Of a stretch of DNA of 16,517 nt, positions 6,423 to 13,564 are shown one piece after another. The notes beneath the pieces are model-generated. The model had not been told where the DNA came from, made no database searches, and saw nothing but the letters and a program-made list of their open reading frames with translations. Source of the stretch: Lachnospiraceae bacterium UBA4317 (GTDB taxonomy: Bacteria; Bacillota_A; Clostridia; Lachnospirales; Lachnospiraceae). How positions within the stretch are numbered: the first letter of the stretch is position 1; every line of letters begins with the position of its first letter. The DNA is taken from NCBI GenBank assembly GCA_002394525.1, contig DGUF01000132.1, positions 3,523-20,039 of the forward strand, given 5' to 3'. The position numbers were made by a program, and so were the translations under genes.

Positions 6423-6460
6423 AAGCTCTGGAACAAAAATGTTTCGGAGCTTTTCTTTTT
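6423..6460 (+). terminator. Riboswitch-controlled intrinsic terminator
   Basis: AAGCTCTGGAAC (6423-6434) pairs with GTTTCGGAGCTT (6441-6452) over 12 positions, two of them G-U wobbles, around a 6-nt loop. TTTCTTTTT follows. It lies about 85 bp after the FMN aptamer, as expected of a ligand-dependent terminator. Confidence 0.9.
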
Positions 6461-6543
6461 GAATGACTGGTTCAAAGACCGGCGCGGCAGATGACCGGTA
6501 TGGCAGGTGACGAAGCTCCTGTCTGTCCGGGCCGCGACAGGAT

Positions 6544-6586
6544 GGACTGCGACAGGCCGGACTGCGACAGCTGCGGACTGCGACAG
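6544..6586. repeat. Short tandem repeat GGACTGCGACAG, three copies
   Basis: Copies at 6544-6555, 6559-6570 and 6575-6586 give a period of 15-16 bp. Diverged neighbours (GCCGCGACAG, GCCGAGACAG) extend the pattern to about 6530-6630. It lies between the two terminators in the rib leader. Confidence 0.7.
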
Positions 6587-6724
6587 GCCGTCCGTGTCAG
6601 ACCGGACATCGACATGCGGGCCGAGACAGGCCCCGACCGCGCCAGGCTGCGGTGATGACATGTCGTGCTGCAGTCCCATGCCGAGTCACGAATGTGCGTG
6701 CCAGCGAGGCGGAAAACCGCGCTT

Positions 6725-6764
6725 CCTGCCCTGAGTACAGAAAATACCCGGGGCAGGTTTTTTT
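6725..6764 (+). terminator. Second intrinsic terminator in the rib leader
   Basis: CCTGCCCTG (6725-6733) pairs with CGGGGCAGG (6749-6757) with one wobble. TTTTTTT follows at 6758-6764. It lies about 265 bp after the riboswitch terminator and 260 bp before ribD, so full-length rib transcripts must pass it as well. Confidence 0.75.
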
Positions 6765-6774
6765 ATGCCTGTGC

Positions 6775-6951
6775 GCAGGAAAATACCCGCATGCAGGAAA
6801 ATGTCCGCGCGGAGGAAATGCCCACACGCAGGAAAATGCCCGCTTGCAGAAAAACATGCGCGTACGGGAAATTGTCACATGCAGGAGAATGCCCGCGCGA
6901 AGGAAATACCCGCATGAAGGAGAATGCCCGCACGCAGGAAAAACTGCCGCC
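6775..6951. repeat. Ten-copy 18-bp tandem repeat upstream of ribD
   Basis: The consensus is about GCAGGAAAATGCCCGCAC. Copies start at 6775, 6793, 6811, 6828, 6846, 6866, 6881, 6899, 6916 and 6934; most are 17-18 bp, and copies 5 (20 bp) and 6 (15 bp) are irregular. The ribD frame is open through the array, but mixed unit lengths and the well-placed ribD start downstream argue against translation. It occupies most of the stretch between terminator 2 and ribD. Confidence 0.85.
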
Positions 6952-7023
6952 CCGGCGCAAAAAGAAAGGCGGCACAGCAGCACGCAGCAGATCGATTTAT
7001 CCATTAACAGGGGGGAACACAAT

Positions 7024-8142
7024 ATGTGGAGACAGGCAGATGAAAACCAGAGAAGGACAGACGAGACATATATGCGCATGGCGCTTGAACTCGGGGAGAG
7101 AGGACGCGGCTGGGTAGCCCCCAATCCCGTGGTCGGTGCGGTCATTGTCCGGGAGGACGGGACCGTGATCGGGCAGGGATACCACGAGCGCTATGGCGAC
7201 CTGCACGCGGAGCGCAATGCCCTGAAAAACTGCCTGGAGTCCCCTGCCGGGGCGACCATGTACGTCACTCTGGAGCCCTGCTGCCACCATGGGCGGCAGC
7301 CTCCCTGCACCGATGCCATCCTGGAGGCGGGGATCCGCCGTGTCGTCCTCGGCAGCCGGGACCCCAACCCCGTCGTCGCGGGCAAGGGCATCCGCATCCT
7401 GCGCGACCACGGAGTCGAGGTCACAGAGGGCGTCCTGAAAACGGAATGTGACAAGGCCAATGAAATGTTTTTTCACTACATAGTCTCGGGCCGGCCCTAT
7501 GTGGTCATGAAATACGCCATGACCATGGACGGCAAGATCGCCGCCTACACAGGTCTGTCCAGGTGGGTGACCGGGGAGAAGGCCCGGGCCCATGTGCAGA
7601 AGCTCAGGCACGAACTCAGCGGGATCATGGTCGGCATCGGCACAGTCCTGGCCGACGATCCCCTGCTGACCTGCCGCCTTCCCGACAGCAAAAACCCCAC
7701 CCGGATCATCTGTGACACCCACCTGAGGACCCCGCTTTCCTCCAGGATCGTTCAGACCGCGGACCAGGTGCCCACGATCATAGCGACCTGCTCCGAAGAC
7801 CCGCGGCAGACAGCCGCCCTGGAGGAAAGGGGCTGCAGAGTTCTGCGGGTCGCCCGCTCCGGGGATCTGCAGCTGGACCTGCAGGACCTCATGCGGAAGC
7901 TGGGCCAGGAAAAAATCGACAGCATCCTCCTCGAGGGAGGAGGCACCCTCAACTGGTCCGCCCTGGAAAGCGGCATCGTCAAACGGGTCATGGCCTACAT
8001 GTCCCCCAAACTCTTCGGCGGCGCGTCGGCTCCGACCCCGGTCGAAGGCCAGGGCATCCCGGACCCCCGCCAGGCCTTCCTGATGGAAAATATTACCGTC
8101 AGGAGACTCGGAGAGGACATCCTGATCGAAGGCAGGCTGTGA
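7024..8142 (+). CDS. ribD: Bifunctional riboflavin biosynthesis deaminase/reductase RibD
   Basis: A 372-residue enzyme that deaminates the pyrimidine formed from GTP and then reduces its ribosyl side chain with NADPH. The deaminase domain (about 1-145) shows PNPVVGAVIV, HAE at 61-63 and PCCHHGRQPPC at 85-95, so His61, Cys86 and Cys95 are the zinc ligands and Glu63 the proton shuttle. The reductase domain (about 150-372) shows KYAMTMDGKIAAYTGLSRWV, GIMVGIGTVLADDPLLTCR and LLEGGGTLNW. Length is normal. The frame is open far upstream through the 18-bp repeats, but the ATG at 7024 has a G-rich ribosome binding site (AGGGGGG) and starts the family match. It is the first gene of the FMN-riboswitch operon. 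Confidence 0.95.
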   Translation: MWRQADENQRRTDETYMRMALELGERGRGWVAPNPVVGAVIVREDGTVIGQGYHERYGDLHAERNALKNCLESPAGATMYVTLEPCCHHGRQPPCTDAILEAGIRRVVLGSRDPNPVVAGKGIRILRDHGVEVTEGVLKTECDKANEMFFHYIVSGRPYVVMKYAMTMDGKIAAYTGLSRWVTGEKARAHVQKLRHELSGIMVGIGTVLADDPLLTCRLPDSKNPTRIICDTHLRTPLSSRIVQTADQVPTIIATCSEDPRQTAALEERGCRVLRVARSGDLQLDLQDLMRKLGQEKIDSILLEGGGTLNWSALESGIVKRVMAYMSPKLFGGASAPTPVEGQGIPDPRQAFLMENITVRRLGEDILIEGRL

Positions 8143-8237
8143 AAAGAGGCCTGCACCGGCTGACCCTGTCGTGGCACCGGGCATCGGGCCTGTTCCGTGC
8201 CCGGCTCCGGCAGGAGATTGACAGAGGGAGGAAAAAC

Positions 8238-9065
8238 ATGTTTACAGGAATCGTAGAGGAAACGGGCACCATCCGGGAAATCCGCAGGGGCCGCGCGTCC
8301 GCCGTCCTCAAGATCGGCGCGCACAGGGTCCTGGAGGGCACCAGGATCGGGGACAGCATCGCCGTCAACGGGATCTGCCTGACAGTCACCGGCATGGACA
8401 GCGGGGCCTTCACAGCGGATGTCATGCATGAGACCCTCCGCAGAACCTCCCTGTCAGCTCTGGCACCCGGCTCCCGCGTCAACCTCGAGCGCGCCATGCC
8501 GGCAGACGGACGCTTTGGCGGCCACATCGTGTCCGGCCACGTGGACGGGATCGGAACCATCACCGACATCCGCCGCGACGACAACGCGATCTGGTACACC
8601 TTCCGGGCAGACCCGGGCGTCCTCCGCTATATCGTGGAAAAAGGATCGATCACCGTGGACGGGATCAGCCTGACCGTAGCAAAAGTACAGACGGACCGCT
8701 TCTCCATTTCCGCCATCCCCCACACGGTCAGCCAGACCGTCCTTCAGGACCGGAAAAAAGGCGACACAGTCAATCTGGAGACAGATATCATAGGCAAATA
8801 CGTCGAAAAACTCCTCTTTGCCGACCCGGCCGCCAACGGACTGGCGGCCGGAGCTGCGGCCGGCGGAATGCAGGCCGGCTCCGCCTACGGACAATTGGCG
8901 GGCGGATCTGCTGCCGGAACTGCGGCCGGCGCGGGCCGGCAGCGGGATTTTTCCTTGTCCGCCGGACAAATACAGACCGGCTCTACATCAGGACCGGCAA
9001 AGCGGCCGCAAAAGGACCACGGAGGCATCAGCAGACAGTTTCTGATTGAGAACGGGTTTAGCTGA
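8238..9065 (+). CDS. ribE: Riboflavin synthase alpha chain with an unusual C-terminal insertion
   Basis: This enzyme dismutates two lumazine molecules into riboflavin. It has two similar beta-barrel halves: residues 1-97 starting MFTGIVEETGTI, with NGICLTV and HETLRRTSL, and residues 98-193 starting HIVSGHVDGIGTI, with VDGISLTVAKV and NLETDIIGKYVEKLL. Typical members are about 200-220 residues; this one has 275. The extra part, about residues 195-262, is a Gly/Ala/Gln/Ser-rich low-complexity stretch placed before the usual C-terminal segment GGISRQFLIENGF. The ATG at 8238 has GGGAGG at 7 nt. It lies 95 bp after ribD in the same operon. The symbol ribE follows the Clostridia convention (ribC in E. 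coli). Confidence 0.94.
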   Translation: MFTGIVEETGTIREIRRGRASAVLKIGAHRVLEGTRIGDSIAVNGICLTVTGMDSGAFTADVMHETLRRTSLSALAPGSRVNLERAMPADGRFGGHIVSGHVDGIGTITDIRRDDNAIWYTFRADPGVLRYIVEKGSITVDGISLTVAKVQTDRFSISAIPHTVSQTVLQDRKKGDTVNLETDIIGKYVEKLLFADPAANGLAAGAAAGGMQAGSAYGQLAGGSAAGTAAGAGRQRDFSLSAGQIQTGSTSGPAKRPQKDHGGISRQFLIENGFS

Positions 9066-9286
9066 ACCCTGTGGACAGAGTCAGAAAAAAGCCTGCAGCC
9101 CGCGATGGGCAAGAGGTAGAGGAGCATCCGGGACAGCCCGGGCACCTGCGATCAGATCTGAGAAACTCTTACGGGCTTTCACCTCGCGCTGCCGCTCTTA
9201 CGAGCGGCGCGGTCGAAAAGAGAATATATCGGAAAGAATAAATATCGGAAAGAAAATATATACCCAGAAAACGGAGGAAATACGTT

Positions 9287-10486
9287 ATGGATCAGTTTCA
9301 GGCAATCAGACAGGCCCTGCAGGACCTGAGGGACGGAAAGATTATCCTGGTCGTAGACGATCCCGACCGGGAGAATGAGGGCGACTTCATCTGCGCCGCG
9401 GAGTTCGCGACGACAGAGAACATCAATTTTATGGCCACCCACGGCAAGGGCCTGATCTGCATGCCCATGTCCGAGGAGTATGTGCGCCGCCTGCAGATCC
9501 CCCAGATGGTCCGCACCAACACAGACAACCACGAGACGGCATTTACCATTTCCATCGACCACGTCTCAACGACGACCGGCATTTCGGCAAAGGAGAGGTC
9601 CATGACCGCCATGGCCTGCGTGGCCGACGACGCCCAGCCCCAGGACTTCCGCAGACCGGGCCACATGTTCCCCCTCCTGGCCAAACCCAACGGCGTCCTG
9701 GAACGCAACGGCCACACCGAGGCCACCGTCGACCTCTGCCGCCTGGCGGGCCTGCGCCCCTGCGGCCTGTGCTGCGAGATCATGCGCGAGGACGGCACCA
9801 TGATGCGGACGACAGAGCTCAAGGCCCTGGCGGAAAAATGGGGCATCACCTTCCTGAGCATCAAGGAACTCCAGAACTACCGCAAATGCCACGACAACCT
9901 GGTCGACCGCATGGCAGAGGTCAGCCTGCCCACCCGCTTCGGAGATTTCCGCGCCTACGGCTTCGTCAACCGCCTCAACGGCGAACACCACATCGCCCTC
10001 GTCAAGGGTGAGATCGGCGACGGCCGCGACATCCTCTGCCGCGTCCACTCCGAATGCCTGACCGGCGACACCTTCGGCTCCCTGCGCTGCGACTGCGGCC
10101 AGCAGCTGGCCTCCGCCCTGACACAGATCGAAAAAGAGGGCCGCGGCATCCTCCTCTACATGCGCCAGGAGGGCCGCGGGATCGGCCTGATCAACAAACT
10201 CAAGGCCTACGAGCTCCAGGAGCAGGGCATGGACACCCTCGAGGCCAACCTGGCCCTGGGCTTTGCCGGAGACGAACGCGAATACTTCATCGGGGCCCAG
10301 ATCCTGCGGGAGCTCGGCGTCAAGACCATGCGTCTGCTCACCAACAACCCCGACAAGGTCTACCAGCTCGAGGAGTTCGGCATCGAGATCTCCGAGCGCG
10401 TCCCCATCCAGATGGAGGCCACCCCCTACGACGCCTTCTACCTCAAAACCAAACAGATGCGCATGGGCCACATGGTGAAATACTAA
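9287..10486 (+). CDS. ribBA: Bifunctional DHBP synthase / GTP cyclohydrolase II RibBA
   Basis: A 399-residue fusion making both riboflavin precursors. Residues 1-200 form the 3,4-dihydroxy-2-butanone 4-phosphate synthase domain with [11 protein letters not shown] (24-34), [19 protein letters not shown] and [10 protein letters not shown] (141-150). Residues 205-399 form GTP cyclohydrolase II with [18 protein letters not shown], whose Cys257, Cys268 and Cys270 bind zinc, and [10 protein letters not shown], followed by [19 protein letters not shown]. Length and order are normal. GGAGG at 8 nt precedes the ATG. The 221-bp gap from ribE has a GC hairpin without T-run (9187-9211, GCCGCTC with GAGCGGC) and AT-rich near-repeats (TATCGGAAAGAA twice, 9228-9256), but no clear internal promoter. 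Confidence 0.96.
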   Translation: MDQFQAIRQALQDLRDGKIILVVDDPDRENEGDFICAAEFATTENINFMATHGKGLICMPMSEEYVRRLQIPQMVRTNTDNHETAFTISIDHVSTTTGISAKERSMTAMACVADDAQPQDFRRPGHMFPLLAKPNGVLERNGHTEATVDLCRLAGLRPCGLCCEIMREDGTMMRTTELKALAEKWGITFLSIKELQNYRKCHDNLVDRMAEVSLPTRFGDFRAYGFVNRLNGEHHIALVKGEIGDGRDILCRVHSECLTGDTFGSLRCDCGQQLASALTQIEKEGRGILLYMRQEGRGIGLINKLKAYELQEQGMDTLEANLALGFAGDEREYFIGAQILRELGVKTMRLLTNNPDKVYQLEEFGIEISERVPIQMEATPYDAFYLKTKQMRMGHMVKY

Positions 10487-10508
10487 AGGAAATTGGAGGA
10501 AAAAAGAT

Positions 10509-10973
10509 ATGAAAACACTGGAAGGAAAACTGGTCGCAAAAGAAGTCCGCATCGGCATCGTTGCAGCCCGTTTCAATGAATTCATCACATCAAAGCTCTT
10601 GTCCGGCGCCCTGGACGGCCTCCGCCGCCACGACATACCCGACGACAACATCGACGTCGCCTGGGTCCCCGGCGCCTTCGAGATCCCCCTCATCGCCAAA
10701 AAAATGGCAAACAGCGGCAAATATGACGCCGTGATCTGCCTTGGCGCCGTCATCCGCGGTTCCACCAGCCACTACGACTATGTCTGCAACGAAGTGTCCA
10801 AGGGAATCGCCACCGTCTCCCTGCAGGCAGAGATCCCCGTCATGTTCGGCGTCGTGACGACAGAAAATATCGAACAGGCCATCGAGCGCGCCGGCACCAA
10901 GGCCGGCAACAAGGGCTACGACTGCGCCCTCGGCGCCATTGAGATGGTCAACCTGATCCGCGCCATGGGCTGA
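10509..10973 (+). CDS. ribH: 6,7-dimethyl-8-ribityllumazine synthase RibH
   Basis: A 154-residue lumazine synthase that condenses the two riboflavin precursors; family members assemble into pentamers or 60-mers. Landmarks: [19 protein letters not shown] near the N-terminus, VPGAFEIPL (phosphate/substrate site), [14 protein letters not shown] with the conserved His88, and [23 protein letters not shown] near the end. Length is normal. GGAGG at 10 nt precedes the ATG, and only 22 bp separate it from ribBA, so the two are co-transcribed. It is the last gene of the operon. A stable hairpin without T-run follows at 11007-11048. Confidence 0.96.
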   Translation: MKTLEGKLVAKEVRIGIVAARFNEFITSKLLSGALDGLRRHDIPDDNIDVAWVPGAFEIPLIAKKMANSGKYDAVICLGAVIRGSTSHYDYVCNEVSKGIATVSLQAEIPVMFGVVTTENIEQAIERAGTKAGNKGYDCALGAIEMVNLIRAMG

Positions 10974-11006
10974 AACCTGAAACTCAACTTTAAAAATACA
11001 GAAACA

Positions 11007-11048
11007 GGTACGTGTCCCCTCGGGCTTCAAGCGGGCCTGAGCTGTACC
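11007..11048 (+). other. Stem-loop downstream of ribH
   Basis: GGTAC (11007-11011) pairs with GTACC (11044-11048), and inside CTCGGGC (11019-11025) pairs with GCCTGAG (11035-11041). There is no T-run, so it may be a 3'-end stabiliser or a weak terminator of the rib operon. Confidence 0.4.
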
Positions 11049-11051
11049 GGA

Positions 11052-11091
11052 TTGTACAAAATTGCACAAAATCGTGCAAGAGTGTACAAAA
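11052..11091. promoter_or_regulatory. Four phased 10-bp repeats, candidate operator of the MFS gene
   Basis: TTGTACAAAA (11052), TTGCACAAAA (11062), TCGTGCAAGA (11072) and GTGTACAAAA (11082) follow each other at exactly 10 bp, placing them on one face of the helix. The array ends 23 bp upstream of the -35 box at 11115, where activators or cooperative repressors commonly bind. Confidence 0.6.
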
Positions 11092-11114
11092 TCGTCTACC
11101 CTGAAAACAAGGTG

Positions 11115-11143
11115 TTGGCAGAAAATCCTTCCCGGACTATAAT
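11115..11143 (+). promoter_or_regulatory. Sigma-A type promoter of the MFS gene
   Basis: TTGGCA (11115-11120), a 17-bp spacer and a perfect TATAAT (11138-11143). The start should fall near 11150, giving a leader of about 180 nt before the MFS ATG. The MFS gene is therefore probably a separate unit from the rib operon. Confidence 0.85.
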
Positions 11144-11162
11144 ACTTTTCCGGCGGAATGAT

Positions 11163-11219
11163 TCATTCATAAATCATTCATAAATCATTCATAACGATTC
11201 ATAACGGAATCATTCATAA
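11163..11219 (+). repeat. Five ATTCATAA repeats in the MFS leader
   Basis: TCATTCATAA occurs at 11163-11172, 11174-11183, 11185-11194 and 11210-11219, with a shorter GATTCATAA at 11196-11204. The period is 10-11 bp over the first four. The array lies between the predicted transcription start and the leader terminator hairpin. Confidence 0.8.
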
Positions 11220-11233
11220 CAGGAACAATATAT

Positions 11234-11273
11234 AATGCGAGGAGCCATGGCCTGCATGGTTCCTCGCATTTTT
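11234..11273 (+). terminator. Terminator-like hairpin inside the MFS leader (attenuator candidate)
   Basis: AATGCGAGGAGCCATG (11234-11249) pairs with CATGGTTCCTCGCATT (11255-11270) in a 16-bp stem with a single wobble and a 5-nt loop. The T-run is TTTTT (11269-11273). It lies about 85 nt into the transcript and 57 bp before the coding start, so the gene is expressed only if this structure is bypassed. A smaller hairpin follows at 11283-11304 (CGGGAAT with ATTCCCG). Confidence 0.75.
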
Positions 11274-11329
11274 GAGGATGATCGGGAATTATCAACGATT
11301 CCCGGGAAATATTCGGGGAGATAAATATC

Positions 11330-12499
11330 ATGAAAAAAACGTCCTTTTTCCAGTCACTTGGCCGCGATGACCGCTACATGATCGGCAACCTGTTTTTCCT
11401 CTATCTGATCCAGGGCATCTATACCATCCTCATCGGATCCATCCTGCCCATGATCAAGGCGGAATACGGCCTCAGCTATCAGATCGGCGGCTACCTGATC
11501 TCAGCCCACTCCACGGGCAACATCGTTGCCGGCCTGTTCGCGGGACTGATCCCCCTTCTGATCGGGATCAAGGAATCCCTGATGCTCCTCAACCTCCTGC
11601 CTATCATCGGCTTTTTTCTGACCCTGGTCACCGGCAATCCCCTGGTCCTGATCTTCGCCTTTCTGCTCACAGGTCTGGGCCGCGGATCCATCAGCAACTA
11701 CAACAACCAGGCAGTCAGCACTCTGTCCGGCGGAAATTCCGCCCCGCTCAACGCCCTGCACGGCTTCTTTGCCATCGGAGCTGTCACCGCTCCCCTCATC
11801 GCCCTGGCCTGCACCAGACTTGAACGGATCGGCTGGCGAGTTGCCGTAGTCATCATCCTGGCCCTCCTGATCCTGTCCGTCTTCACCTCTGCCTTTATGA
11901 AAATGGACAGCGTGACCTATACGCGCTCGGAAAAACGGGAAGACGCCTTCGGCTTTCTGCGGGAGCGCCCCTTCTGGTACTCCATCGGAATCATGTTTCT
12001 CTACCTCTGCATCGAAGCCACCGTCATGGGCTGGATGGTCACCTACTATGAAGAATCCGGCGTCCTCGCCGCCAACTCAGCCCAGCTCCTCACCTCCCTG
12101 CTCTGGATCACCATCCTGACAGGGCGCTTCACATGCAGCGCCGTCGGAGGCAGATTCTCCCCCGCCGCGATCATCCGCGTCCTCTCGGCCGGTATCCTGC
12201 TCTTCCTCTGCGCAGTCCTCCTCACCAACCGCCTGCCCCTCATGCTGGCCGGCACCATCGGCCTGGGCCTGTCCATGTCCGGCATGTACGGCACTACCGT
12301 CGCCAACGCCGGCGACGTCTTCGGCCGCTACCCCCTTGCCATGGGCATCTTTGTCACCATCTCGGGAATCGGATCCATCATAACCCCCTCCGTGATCGGG
12401 ACCGTCGCCGAAACCGCCGGCATCCGCGCCGGCATGCGCATCCTCCTGCTCCCGGCTGCCGTCCTCCTGGTCATGGCCCTGCTCAACAGAAAACGCTGA
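11330..12499 (+). CDS. Major facilitator superfamily transporter
   Basis: A 389-residue membrane protein with about 12 hydrophobic segments in two halves, the usual MFS layout. It starts with a short basic N-terminus (MKKTSFFQSLGRDDRY) and has the first-helix pattern LFFLYLIQGIYTILIGSILP. The inter-half loop lies around MKMDSVTYTRSEKREDAFGFL (near residue 192). LTGRFTCSAVGGRFS in the second half resembles the loop 8-9 signature. It looks most like sugar or general-substrate MFS members of Firmicutes; the substrate cannot be read from sequence. GGGGAG at 9 nt precedes the ATG. Position after ribH suggests riboflavin or flavin traffic as one option, but it has its own promoter and leader. Confidence 0.88.
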   Translation: MKKTSFFQSLGRDDRYMIGNLFFLYLIQGIYTILIGSILPMIKAEYGLSYQIGGYLISAHSTGNIVAGLFAGLIPLLIGIKESLMLLNLLPIIGFFLTLVTGNPLVLIFAFLLTGLGRGSISNYNNQAVSTLSGGNSAPLNALHGFFAIGAVTAPLIALACTRLERIGWRVAVVIILALLILSVFTSAFMKMDSVTYTRSEKREDAFGFLRERPFWYSIGIMFLYLCIEATVMGWMVTYYEESGVLAANSAQLLTSLLWITILTGRFTCSAVGGRFSPAAIIRVLSAGILLFLCAVLLTNRLPLMLAGTIGLGLSMSGMYGTTVANAGDVFGRYPLAMGIFVTISGIGSIITPSVIGTVAETAGIRAGMRILLLPAAVLLVMALLNRKR

Positions 12500-12576
12500 G
12501 ACTCACAGCAGGTTTTAGGACAAATCCCGGTTCCACTCCTTTCCAACACAAAGATACCGGCCGCCTGCATCAGCTC

Positions 12577-12861
12577 TTACTTCGCGTTAAAAATAACAAC
12601 ATTTATGGGATCGACCTCGATCTTTTCCCAAACATGTTCAACGACATAAGGCTCAGAAGCCAGATACGCATCCAGCCCGGCCCGGTCATCAAACTCCAGC
12701 ACCAGGGCAGAACCCTTCATCTTCCCGTTTTCATCCAGAAGACCGCCGGCGCAGAGAATGTGACTGCCCAGCTTCTTCATCCCCTCCAGATGCCTCGGAC
12801 GGACTTCCATCCGCTTTTCCAACATTCCCTCGCCGTCATAAGCTTTCACGATAAACTGCAT
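12577..12861 (-). CDS. YCII-related domain protein
   Basis: A 94-residue protein of the YCII family (ferredoxin-like alpha/beta barrel, often dimeric). It starts MQFIVKAYDGEGMLEKRMEVRPRH, with the conserved RxxHL region, then GGLLDENGKMKGSALVLEF and a C-terminal DAYLASEPYVVEHVWEKIEVDP. The DPY/EPY-V motif near the end is typical. The biochemical role of most family members is unknown. The frame is open 16 codons further, but the ATG at 12861 has GGAGG at 8 nt and begins the first strand, so it is preferred. It is convergent with the MFS gene, with only 77 bp between the stops and no clear terminator there. Confidence 0.88.
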   Translation of the reverse strand: MQFIVKAYDGEGMLEKRMEVRPRHLEGMKKLGSHILCAGGLLDENGKMKGSALVLEFDDRAGLDAYLASEPYVVEHVWEKIEVDPINVVIFNAK

Positions 12862-13160
12862 AGAATAACCTCCATCATACTTGATCAATTTCGAAGAATT
12901 CCCTGCCAATTTTCCGGGACCACTGCAGGCGGCCGGCCGACGGAGACTATTCAGCCTCTCCGATAAGAATCATAACATACCGGTGAGCAGAGTGCACAGA
13001 CAATGAAAGAATTCCCTGCCTCACTGAGTCTCACCAAAAAGCCCCTGCACGGCACTGACCCGACCTGCCCTGTCGGGGCCCGGCTCAACCTGCCCTGCCC
13101 GGCCCAACCTGCCCTGCACGGGCCGGCTCTGAGTCCCTGGACAAAGCTGCAAAAAACTGC
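12862..13160. other. GC-rich intergenic stretch with short direct repeats
   Basis: No gene is supported. AGAATTCCCTGCC is repeated at 12895-12907 and 13008-13020. ACCTGCCCTG occurs three times at 13063, 13088 and 13107 inside a GGCC-rich segment. The stretch ends at the promoter of the tRNA-half region. Confidence 0.5.
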
Positions 13161-13188
13161 TTGCTAAATCACTATTTTCATGTATAAT
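13161..13188 (+). promoter_or_regulatory. Promoter of the tRNA-Arg region
   Basis: TTGCTA (13161-13166), a 16-bp spacer and perfect TATAAT (13183-13188), followed by AT-rich DNA. It lies 35 bp before the first tRNA-half copy. No comparable promoter is visible before the complete tRNA at 13796. Confidence 0.75.
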
Positions 13189-13223
13189 ATATTTGTTCTG
13201 CAAAACAGGACTTATTATATTAT

Positions 13224-13262
13224 GTCTGCGTAGCTCAGTTGGATAGAGCGACCGCCTCCTAA
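13224..13262 (+). repeat. tRNA-Arg(CCT) 5' half, copy 1 (no 3' half)
   Basis: These 39 bp equal the first 39 nt of the complete tRNA at 13796: acceptor strand GTCTGCG, D arm GCTC-GAGC, anticodon strand ACCGC and the whole loop CTCCTAA. Identity stops exactly at the end of the anticodon loop. What follows is not a tRNA 3' half, so this copy cannot make a normal tRNA. Confidence 0.9.
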
Positions 13263-13525
13263 CCCCTTAGGAGAGCGAAGACTTCTATATAAGTAGTTTC
13301 GGAGACTCAGGAGTTCGAATTCATTCTGGAATCGACGAATGGTTGCACACGAGTTACAATCTTTCAGGGTTTCGCTCAGATGCAACCAGAACAAATGTTT
13401 GCGAGTTATTGCGTTTGATTTGCTAACGAAATAATCGAATTATTAGCAGATTTTTCGCAAAAACCATAGATCCGGTCATCGTGCCGGAAGCCGGAAACCC
13501 AGTGTTTATGCGGGTTTCAGCATAT
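13263..13525 (+). ncRNA. Structured non-coding unit 1 between tRNA halves
   Basis: A 263-bp interval with no gene but dense pairing. TTAGGAG pairs back with the anticodon loop CTCCTAA of copy 1. GGTTGCA (13341) pairs with TGCAACC (13381), and TTTGCGA (13398) with TCGCAAA (13455). The motif ACCAGAACAAATGTTTG (13385-13401) follows the first helix. The 3' end holds GAAACCC and GGGTTTC within a 32-bp block (13490-13521) identical to unit 2. Spacing and pairing match unit 2 despite diverged sequence, which points to a conserved RNA. I do not recognise the family. Confidence 0.6.
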
Positions 13526-13564
13526 GTCTGCGTAGCTCAGTTGGATAGAGCGACCGCCTCCTAA
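13526..13564 (+). repeat. tRNA-Arg(CCT) 5' half, copy 2 (no 3' half)
   Basis: Identical to copy 1 and to the first 39 nt of the complete tRNA, starting 302 bp after copy 1. The downstream sequence supplies GGCGG (13572-13576), which can pair with CCGCC (13554-13558) and so rebuilds an anticodon-like stem with a 13-nt loop, but no T arm or acceptor 3' strand fits. Confidence 0.9.

Noticed and set aside
6775..6951. CRISPR array in the rib leader
   Set aside because: The 18-bp units are directly contiguous with no spacers; it is a minisatellite-type repeat.
6652..8142. Upstream start at 6652 giving RibD a 124-residue N-terminal extension
   Set aside because: The extension translates terminator 2 and the 18-bp array. 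The ATG at 7024 has a good ribosome site and matches the family start.
6997..8184. 395-codon minus-strand frame opposite ribD
   Set aside because: Antisense shadow of GC-rich ribD codons; no ribosome binding site and no family motif, while the plus strand encodes a complete RibD.
9566..10765. 399-codon minus-strand frame opposite ribBA and ribH
   Set aside because: Runs against two complete enzymes and has Val/Ala/Gly-rich antisense composition; a by-product of biased third codon positions.
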